From Paracoccaceae bacterium (lineage in GTDB: Bacteria > Pseudomonadota > Alphaproteobacteria > Rhodobacterales > Rhodobacteraceae): a stretch of DNA of 5,381 nucleotides. Position 1 is the first letter of the stretch, and each line of letters starts with the position of its first letter. The notes under the pieces are model-generated. The model did no database searches. It was not told the origin of the DNA and saw nothing but the letters and a program-made list of their open reading frames with translations. The DNA is taken from assembly GCA_016765235.1 (NCBI GenBank), contig JAESQH010000139.1, forward strand, positions 2,540 through 7,920, in the 5' to 3' direction. Below are positions 1 to 4,635 of this stretch, piece after piece. The position numbers were made by a program, and so were the translations under genes.

Positions 1-93
1 AAGCGATTGCGTAAAAAGCTGCGTAAGGGTGATCCCGATTTTGCCTCGATCGAGACCCTCTACGGCATCGGCTATCGATTTATCGAGGCTTAA
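1..93 (+). CDS. chvI: C-terminal end of ChvI-type response regulator (partial)
   Basis: Only the last 30 codons and the TAA stop are present; the gene enters from the left edge. The residues (KRLRKKLRKGDPDF, then IETLYGIGYRF) form the end of an OmpR/PhoB-type winged-helix DNA-binding domain: the recognition-helix end, followed by the C-terminal beta hairpin with the family's G-x-G-Y-R/K-[FY] signature. The chvG-type sensor kinase starts six bases after the stop, and hprK and PTS genes follow. This order identifies the regulator as the ChvI partner of the ChvG/ChvI (ExoS/ChvI) acid and envelope-stress system of alphaproteobacteria. The phosphoacceptor Asp lies outside the window, so that part is family knowledge. 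Confidence 0.88.
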   Translation, partial: KRLRKKLRKGDPDFASIETLYGIGYRFIEA

Positions 94-99
94 CTTCCG

Positions 100-1749
100 A
101 TGCGCCGTCCTAAATTTCAGCGCCCGCCACCTTCAATGGTTTCGGGCGCAGTGCGCGACAAAGATGAGGCGGCGTTAAAGCGTTCTCGTTCGCCCCTAAC
201 CCGCAAAATTATCATTTTTAACCTTGTGACACTGAGTTTGCTGGTCTCTGGCATTCTGCTCCTTAGTCAATCACGCGCTAGTCTAACCGACTTTCGGAAG
301 CAAACCTTGGTGGCTGACGCAAATGTTTTGGCAACCTCGCTCGAATACCAAATGGGGTTTTCTGGGCTCTCTGACTTGTCTGAACCCGAAATTTATACAA
401 CTCTAGAAGCGCTTGCAGACCCGATCAGATCGCGCGCGCAATTGTTTTCTATTGACGGTTATTTAATTACCGACATCGGCGCCCGCCCCGAAGTTTACAG
501 CCGCGACAACCGAACAACCGCGCCTCGGACGAACACGTTAAGCGATATTCTCATTGATGCCTGGACGCGGCTTGAAGCGGTGTTCGTAAAAAGACCCGAG
601 CCTGCGGATGAATCATACCTTTTGGCGTTTCGCTCTGCAATTGCCATCCGATCCATGATGGCAAATGATTCCACGCTTGCAACAACGATGAACGAAATTC
701 AGCAATTAATCCTAACCGTGGCTGTCCCTGTGTCAGCTAACGGGGAGATGGTCGGTGCGATTGTGCTGTCCACGCTCGGCGGGGAAATTGATGGTTTCAT
801 TCGCAACGAACGGCAACAAATCCTCCAAGTCTTCCTGCTGGCGGCTCTGACATCTGTGTTTTTGTCGATCCTGCTGGCCAACACCATCGGCCGCCCATTG
901 CGCCAACTTGCGATGGCCGCAAAAATGGGCAGTGTGCAAAACACAGGTCGCATCAATCCCAGACGTATCGACATCCCGGATCTAACATCGCGCCCTGACG
1001 AAATCGGTGACCTTTCCCGCCAGCTGCGCAATATGACCACAGCCCTTTATGACCGCATCGAAGCGAATGAGGCTTTCGCTGCAGATGTTGCTCACGAAAT
1101 TAAAAACCCGCTAACATCACTTGGTTCCGCTGTGGAAACCATGCGGTTGGTAAAGAACGATGCGGCGCGCGACCGCCTTTTGGACGTTATCGCCGACGAC
1201 GTGAACCGGATGGACCGACTTATTACCGACATCTCTAACGCGTCTCGTCTGGATTCGGAATTGGCAACAGACGAGATGGTCTCGATCGACGTGGTCAAGA
1301 TGTTGCAAAATCTGGTCGATTACCAAAGTGATTTGGCCGCCGCCGATGGGGTGAGCATTTCAGCGAATTTCGACAAATCGACGCCCAACATTCTCGGGCT
1401 GGAAAGCCGGCTTGCACAAGTGTTCGTTAATCTGATCACAAACGCCGTTTCCTTTGTTCCTGAAGGTGGCTCCGTGACCGTCAGCGCCTTTCAACACGAA
1501 CATGGCGAAGTCGCTATCGTGATCGAGGACACTGGTTGTGGAATCCCGAAGGAGAACCTGAAAGACGTTTTCGAACGTTTCTATTCCAGCCGACCCGAAC
1601 AGGAATTTGGCAACAACTCCGGTCTTGGGCTTTCGATTTCGAAGCAGATCGTCGAAGCGCATGGCGGGGAGATATGGGCCGAAAATATTTACGGCGATAA
1701 CCCCAACATTCCAAACGGTGCGCGGTTTACCGTTTTGCTGCCAGTCTGA
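100..1749 (+). CDS. chvG: ChvG-type membrane sensor histidine kinase
   Basis: This is a 549-residue inner-membrane histidine kinase expected to autophosphorylate and pass phosphate to ChvI. Domains in order: basic cytoplasmic N-terminus (1-36); membrane helix about 37-55; periplasmic sensing region about 56-240, which matches ChvG/ExoS kinases in size and position; second membrane helix about 241-261; HAMP linker about 262-320; dimerisation domain with the H-box AHEIKNPLTS (phosphoacceptor His332); and the ATPase domain. The ATPase domain shows the N-box (NLITNA, N444 and N448), G1 box EDTGCGIP (D477, G479, G481), F-box ERFY (491-494) and G2 box GLGLS (508-512). All catalytic motifs are intact. 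GAGG at 85-88, inside the end of chvI, is a plausible ribosome site, although its 11-base spacer is long; Met13 is a weaker alternative start. The TGA stop shares one base with the next gene's ATG (TGATG), which suggests translational coupling. In rhizobia the periplasmic protein ExoR controls ChvG; no exoR is seen here. Confidence 0.95.
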   Translation: MRRPKFQRPPPSMVSGAVRDKDEAALKRSRSPLTRKIIIFNLVTLSLLVSGILLLSQSRASLTDFRKQTLVADANVLATSLEYQMGFSGLSDLSEPEIYTTLEALADPIRSRAQLFSIDGYLITDIGARPEVYSRDNRTTAPRTNTLSDILIDAWTRLEAVFVKRPEPADESYLLAFRSAIAIRSMMANDSTLATTMNEIQQLILTVAVPVSANGEMVGAIVLSTLGGEIDGFIRNERQQILQVFLLAALTSVFLSILLANTIGRPLRQLAMAAKMGSVQNTGRINPRRIDIPDLTSRPDEIGDLSRQLRNMTTALYDRIEANEAFAADVAHEIKNPLTSLGSAVETMRLVKNDAARDRLLDVIADDVNRMDRLITDISNASRLDSELATDEMVSIDVVKMLQNLVDYQSDLAAADGVSISANFDKSTPNILGLESRLAQVFVNLITNAVSFVPEGGSVTVSAFQHEHGEVAIVIEDTGCGIPKENLKDVFERFYSSRPEQEFGNNSGLGLSISKQIVEAHGGEIWAENIYGDNPNIPNGARFTVLLPV

Positions 1750-2171
1750 TGACAACTGAATCCACTTTGCACGGAACCTGCGTCGCGTACGGTCAATCGG
1801 GCCTGTTAATCATCGGCACATCCGGTTCGGGGAAATCCGCACTAGCACTTGCCCTTATGGCGATGGATGCAACATTGGTGGCCGACGACCGCGTCTCCGT
1901 TACCAACCGTGAAGGCGTGTTAACTGCCCACTGCCCCCAAGCCATCAAAGGTATGATTGAGGCACGCGGCATCGGCCTGCTGGCCGCCAAAACCCAGTCG
2001 ACGACACTGATCACCTGCGTTGTAGATTTGGACCAGAAAGAGCCAGATCGATTGCCTTCGCGCCGTGCCCTCACGATATTGGGTGTTGAGGTTGATCTCG
2101 TTTTTGGCAAAGATACTCCGAATCTCGCCGCCGCACTTAACCAGATGATGAAAATCGGACGGATCGAGTGA
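1749..2171 (+). CDS. hprK: Short HPr kinase/phosphorylase (kinase domain only)
   Basis: This 140-residue cytoplasmic protein corresponds to only the C-terminal catalytic half of the Firmicute HPr kinase/phosphorylase, which is about 310 residues. In that family the enzyme phosphorylates HPr on a regulatory serine and can reverse the reaction. Visible motifs: the opening HG (His8) of the catalytic domain; P-loop GTSGSGKS (23-30); the catalytic acidic pair in VADD (Asp46-Asp47); and the family signature EARGIGLL (71-78). The N-terminal regulatory domain is absent. This short form is normal in alphaproteobacteria and is not a truncation caused by mutation: the start is an ATG overlapping the chvG stop by one base, and no upstream frame carries the missing domain. 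Its likely substrate, HPr, is encoded three genes downstream with the target serine present. Whether this short form retains phosphorylase activity cannot be read from the sequence. Confidence 0.93.
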   Translation: MTTESTLHGTCVAYGQSGLLIIGTSGSGKSALALALMAMDATLVADDRVSVTNREGVLTAHCPQAIKGMIEARGIGLLAAKTQSTTLITCVVDLDQKEPDRLPSRRALTILGVEVDLVFGKDTPNLAAALNQMMKIGRIE

Positions 2172-2179
2172 CCAACTTC

Positions 2180-2183
2180 GAGG
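2180..2183 (+). promoter_or_regulatory. Ribosome binding site supporting the ATG 2189 start of rapZ
   Basis: GAGG ends five bases before ATG 2189. The same GAGG plus five-base spacing occurs before the zinc-ribbon gene at 4636. The competing GTG at 2168 has only short GGA matches upstream, so this site favours the shorter RapZ. Confidence 0.5.
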
Positions 2184-2188
2184 CTGAA

Positions 2189-3085
2189 ATGTCTAGCGAA
2201 CCCAATAAACCAATCCTGTTGATCACTGGCCCCGCAGGTGCCGGACGCTCAACTGCAATCCATATTCTTGAGGATATGGGCTATGAAGCCATCGACAATT
2301 TACCGATGCATCTGCTACCGCGCCTATTGTCCGGTGGTCCAGTGGAGCGCCCGCTTGCGATTGGCATAGACACACGCACACGCGGGTTTGATCCCGCAGC
2401 CATTCTGGAAATTCTGGACAATACCGAACAAACCCCGCCCACACTTGTTTTCGTCGATTGCAACGAGGAAAACCTGCTGCGCCGGTATACAGAAACCAGA
2501 CGTCGCCATCCGGCTGCCCCTGACGAAGCTCCGATTGTTGGCATTCGCTATGAAATAGAACTGCTTGAAGGCCTACGCAGGCGCGCCGATGTCCTGATCG
2601 AAACAACCGATTTTTCCCCACATGACCTGAAAGCCGAAATGGGGCGGATTTTCGATTACAGCGAATCCCACAGTTTGGCGATTTCAGTACAGTCTTTTTC
2701 CTACAAACGCGGCACTCCGCGCGGCGTTGATATGATTATCGACTGCCGGTTTTTACAAAACCCCCATTGGCAAGAAAACCTGCGCGCATTGAACGGCAAC
2801 GATGCTGCTGTCTCCGATTTCGTTAAAGCCGACCCACTTTATGCGGCGTTTTTTGAACAACTCTGCGCCATGTGCCGGCTACTGTTGCCAGCTTACCGGA
2901 AAGAGGGTAAGGCCTATTTTTCTATAGGGCTGGGCTGTTCAGGCGGAAAGCACAGATCTGTAAGTGTAACAGAAAGCCTCGCAAAACTGCTTGCGGATGA
3001 CGGCTGGCAGGTGTCTATTCGCCACCGAGAACTGGATCGCCTGCCTGAGTCGTTGGCGACACCGAAAGGAACGGACCCGAATTGA
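2189..3085 (+). CDS. rapZ: RapZ family nucleotide-binding protein (YvcJ/YhbJ family)
   Basis: With the ATG at 2189 this is a 298-residue RapZ/YvcJ protein; the E. coli protein has 284. The N-terminal P-loop domain has GPAGAGRST (14-22), with Arg20 where many P-loops have Lys, then YEAIDNLP (32-39) and a Walker B-like VFVD (Asp90). The C-terminal domain has SFSYKRG (169-175), DCRFLQNPHW (185-194) and GCSGGKHRSV (249-258), the conserved pocket containing Cys250, His255 and Arg256. In E. coli RapZ binds the small RNA GlmZ and steers RNase E to it, controlling GlmS synthesis. That RNA is enterobacterial, so the partner here is unknown; linkage to hprK and PTS genes is ancestral and suggests a link to phosphotransfer state. 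Start choice: GTG at 2168 overlaps the hprK stop by four bases (GTGA) and would give 305 residues, but ATG 2189 has GAGG five bases upstream (2180-2183) and gives an N-terminus of the usual length. Both remain possible. Confidence 0.93.
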   Translation: MSSEPNKPILLITGPAGAGRSTAIHILEDMGYEAIDNLPMHLLPRLLSGGPVERPLAIGIDTRTRGFDPAAILEILDNTEQTPPTLVFVDCNEENLLRRYTETRRRHPAAPDEAPIVGIRYEIELLEGLRRRADVLIETTDFSPHDLKAEMGRIFDYSESHSLAISVQSFSYKRGTPRGVDMIIDCRFLQNPHWQENLRALNGNDAAVSDFVKADPLYAAFFEQLCAMCRLLLPAYRKEGKAYFSIGLGCSGGKHRSVSVTESLAKLLADDGWQVSIRHRELDRLPESLATPKGTDPN

Positions 3086-3474
3086 TTGGAATCGTAATTG
3101 TAGCTCACGGCGGTTTGGCGCGCGAATATCTGTTGGCGTTAGAGCATGTTGTTGGTCCACAACCCGGTATCCAGTCCGTCGCCATTGGCGCCGACTGCGA
3201 CCGTGAAGCCAAACAAGCCGAAATTGATGCCGCTGTTGCGGCGGTCGACACTGGTGACGGGGTTGTCATGGTCACAGATATGTTCGGCGGTACACCATCG
3301 AATTTAGCAGTGAAAGCCTGCAAAGCCGAAAATCGTGCCGTTATTTACGGAACCAATCTGCCATTGCTCGTGAAACTCGCCAAAGCCCGTCGCATGGACT
3401 TAAAAGAGGCCGTCGCCCGCGCCATCTCGGCCGGCCACAAGTATTTGGACTGCACCACAAAAATAACTGCGTAA
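3082..3474 (+). CDS. manX: PTS EIIA component, mannose family (ManX/EIIA-Man type)
   Basis: This 130-residue cytoplasmic protein is a single EIIA domain of the mannose-family phosphotransferase system. IVIVAHGGLA (4-13) contains the phosphoacceptor His9, equivalent to His10 of E. coli EIIAB-Man. VTDMFGGTPSN (64-74) contains the paired active-site Asp66. The protein ends after the EIIA domain, with no fused EIIB, and no EIIB/C/D genes lie beside it. It therefore probably accepts phosphate from HPr as a signal and does not drive sugar transport. The start is TTG at 3082, overlapping the rapZ stop by four bases (TTGA). This is rare but well supported, because the hydrophobic first strand (IGIVIVAHG) begins immediately after it. 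AAAGGA (3065-3070) and CGGA (3072-3075) are candidate ribosome sites. HPr follows 16 bases downstream. The symbol follows rhizobial usage; related genomes often call it PTS fructose IIA. Confidence 0.93.
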   Translation: MIGIVIVAHGGLAREYLLALEHVVGPQPGIQSVAIGADCDREAKQAEIDAAVAAVDTGDGVVMVTDMFGGTPSNLAVKACKAENRAVIYGTNLPLLVKLAKARRMDLKEAVARAISAGHKYLDCTTKITA

Positions 3475-3490
3475 CGCAAAGGGCTTTTTC

Positions 3491-3751
3491 ATGATCCTCG
3501 ATATTATTAATGAAAAAGGGTTGCATGCCCGCGCCTCGGCCAAGTTTGTCGATGTGGTTGAACACTACGATGCCGACGCCGAAGTTTTTCGCGACGGAAA
3601 TGAAGCGTCCGGTGACAGCATTATGGGTCTGCTTATGTTGGCGGCTGCCTGCGGTTCTCAGATCGAAGTTAAAACTTCCGGTCCACAAGCGGATGAATTG
3701 GCAAACGCCCTAAAATCGCTGGTTGATAATCTATTTGGCGAAGGTAAGTAG
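3491..3751 (+). CDS. ptsH: HPr phosphocarrier protein
   Basis: This is an 86-residue HPr, of normal length for the family. It carries phosphate from enzyme I to EIIA proteins. NEKGLHARASAKF (7-19) includes the active-site His12, equivalent to His15 of the classic proteins. GDSIMGLLML (41-50) contains Ser43, equivalent to the regulatory Ser46 that HprK phosphorylates. Both sites are intact, matching the presence of hprK in the same operon. AAAGGG (3478-3483) sits seven bases before the ATG as a likely ribosome site. The N-terminus is compact, with the first strand starting at residue 2. No enzyme I gene is in the window; in many alphaproteobacteria an EI-Ntr (ptsP) is encoded elsewhere. It is the last gene of the plus-strand block, and its TAG stop directly abuts the stop of the opposing plsC. 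Confidence 0.96.
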   Translation: MILDIINEKGLHARASAKFVDVVEHYDADAEVFRDGNEASGDSIMGLLMLAAACGSQIEVKTSGPQADELANALKSLVDNLFGEGK

Positions 3752-4471
3752 TTACTTGTCAAACTCGTAACCGGCCTCAAGCATCAGACGATCCGAATTT
3801 GTCTCGATGACATTCTCAAGTTGGGACATAAATTCTTTCAGTTCCAAACCAGCGGGAATCGGTTCAAGAAACTCCAAGACTGCCGTTCCCGGTTTGCGAA
3901 TTGGCGAACGGCGCGCCCAAAACACACCAACATTCGTCGCGACAGGCACACAAGCACGATTCATGCGCGTGTAGATAACGCCAGCACCAATTTTGTACGC
4001 ATCCCTGACGCCCGGTAAAACCCGTGTCCCTTGCGGAAATATTGTCGTTTGTCCGATGTCTTTATCTGCCTCAAGGTGCTTGACCATGGCCTTAATCGCA
4101 GAACCTTTCTTGCCCCGCGCAACAGGTGGGCATCCGATCCGCCAACCATAAAACCCCAGAACCGGTGCCCAAATAAATTCTCGTTTCATTATAAACTTCA
4201 CGCGTGGCAACATATAGGCCAGCATCAAAATATCCAGAAAAGACATATGCTTGGAGCAAATTAACACTTCACCCTCGGGCACCTTTCCGCGAAATTCCAC
4301 GTGCAACCCGCACGTCACGCGGTACAACCAAAAAACCGACGCACAGTAAGCTTTGATAACCATCAACGTGCCAGAGCGCGACCAGAGCGCCAGCGGCAGC
4401 CCGAAGACTCCAATGATCGCCAACAGCAGATACATAATCAAATTGGCAAATTGGGATCGAATAAGCAGCAT
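3752..4471 (-). CDS. plsC: 1-acyl-sn-glycerol-3-phosphate acyltransferase (PlsC/LPLAT family)
   Basis: With the ATG at 4471 this is a 239-residue membrane-bound acyltransferase of the PlsC family, expected to add an acyl chain to lysophosphatidic acid and make phosphatidic acid for membrane lipids. A hydrophobic helix spans about residues 8-29. The motifs in order are SKHMSFLD (HX4D: His75, Asp80) for catalysis; MKREFIWAPVLG (95-106), corresponding to the second conserved block; FPQGTR (145-150), the glycerol-phosphate binding block with Gln147 where E. coli PlsC has Glu; and VPVATNVG (176-183) for the fourth block. Start choice: GTG at 4480 would add three residues but has a poor ribosome site. 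ATG 4471 has AGGTGA (minus strand, 4477-4482) exactly five bases upstream, which overlaps the GTG. The gene converges on ptsH with no gap and is divergent from the zinc-ribbon gene. The exact acyl-acceptor specificity is inferred from the family. Confidence 0.92.
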   Translation of the reverse strand: MLLIRSQFANLIMYLLLAIIGVFGLPLALWSRSGTLMVIKAYCASVFWLYRVTCGLHVEFRGKVPEGEVLICSKHMSFLDILMLAYMLPRVKFIMKREFIWAPVLGFYGWRIGCPPVARGKKGSAIKAMVKHLEADKDIGQTTIFPQGTRVLPGVRDAYKIGAGVIYTRMNRACVPVATNVGVFWARRSPIRKPGTAVLEFLEPIPAGLELKEFMSQLENVIETNSDRLMLEAGYEFDK

Positions 4472-4476
4472 GAAAC

Positions 4477-4482
4477 TCACCT
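4477..4482 (-). promoter_or_regulatory. Ribosome binding site deciding the plsC start
   Basis: Read on the minus strand this is AGGTGA, followed by a five-base spacer and then ATG at 4471-4469. It covers part of the alternative GTG codon at 4480-4478, whose own upstream sequence has only AGAG about ten bases away. This favours the ATG. Confidence 0.55.
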
Positions 4483-4596
4483 GAATTTATCTCTTTGAAA
4501 CCGTTTATCTTTCACGGCTTCAAAAGACAACATCGCCCGAATACACCGCGACGCTTGGAAAGCTGCCGAGTCATGGGTAAAACTGTATTTATAGAT

Positions 4597-4615
4597 GATT
4601 CGTTTTATGCGAATC
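4597..4615. repeat. Perfect 6-bp inverted repeat with 7-bp spacer upstream of the zinc-ribbon gene
   Basis: GATTCG (4597-4602), TTTTATG, CGAATC (4610-4615) ends 20 bases before the ATG at 4636. The symmetry could be an operator for a dimeric regulator, or a small hairpin in the leader. Each arm also contains a GANTC sequence, the CcrM methylation target in alphaproteobacteria. There is no U-tract after it, so it is not an intrinsic terminator. Function is not established. Confidence 0.4.
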
Positions 4616-4626
4616 CCGGATTTATT

Positions 4627-4633
4627 GAGGTGG
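4627..4633 (+). promoter_or_regulatory. Strong ribosome binding site of the zinc-ribbon gene
   Basis: GAGGTGG, with GAGG (4627-4630) five bases before ATG 4636, is the best Shine-Dalgarno match in the window. It decides the start against the in-frame upstream ATG at 4573, which has no good site. It also places the zinc-ribbon Cys pair at residues 5 and 8, the usual position. Confidence 0.65.
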
Positions 4634-4635
4634 TT

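Larger units (their letters stand above)
4481..4635. promoter_or_regulatory. Divergent intergenic region between plsC and the zinc-ribbon gene
   Basis: This 155-bp non-coding stretch must hold the promoters of both divergent genes. It contains two direct TTTATCT copies (4486-4492 and 4504-4510; AGATAAA when read toward plsC), a GATTCG-N7-CGAATC inverted repeat (4597-4615), and three GANTC sites (4568-4572, 4597-4601, 4611-4615). I could not find a convincing -35/-10 pair for either gene. TTGTCT followed by GATAAA on the minus strand (15-base spacing) is a weak candidate for plsC. No tRNA, small RNA or terminator is evident. Confidence 0.5.

Noticed and set aside
1360..1755. Open minus-strand frame of 131 residues under the chvG kinase domain
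   Set aside because: It lies wholly opposite the conserved ATPase motifs of chvG, shows no domain and has no context as a gene.
2372..2383. Doubled ACACGC inside rapZ
   Set aside because: Two copies encoding Thr-Arg-Thr-Arg are within chance for coding sequence, with no structural sign of function.
2223..2621. Open minus-strand frame of 132 residues opposite rapZ
   Set aside because: It is a shadow of the conserved RapZ N-terminal domain, with no recognisable motif and no separate support.
3746..3757. AAGTA-GT-TACTT symmetry as a bidirectional terminator
   Set aside because: Five A/T-rich base pairs with a two-base loop cannot form a stable hairpin, and there is no T-tract on either side.
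4555..4595. Possible promoter TTGGAA with TAAAAC or TATAGA for the zinc-ribbon gene
   Set aside because: At 17-base spacing TTGGAA pairs only with TAAAAC, a poor -10 match, and TATAGA has no acceptable -35 upstream, so no promoter call is justified.
4573..4635. In-frame upstream ATG adding 21 residues to the zinc-ribbon protein
   Set aside because: It has no ribosome site, would place the inverted repeat and strong GAGGTGG inside the coding region, and would move the Cys pair away from its usual place near the N-terminus.
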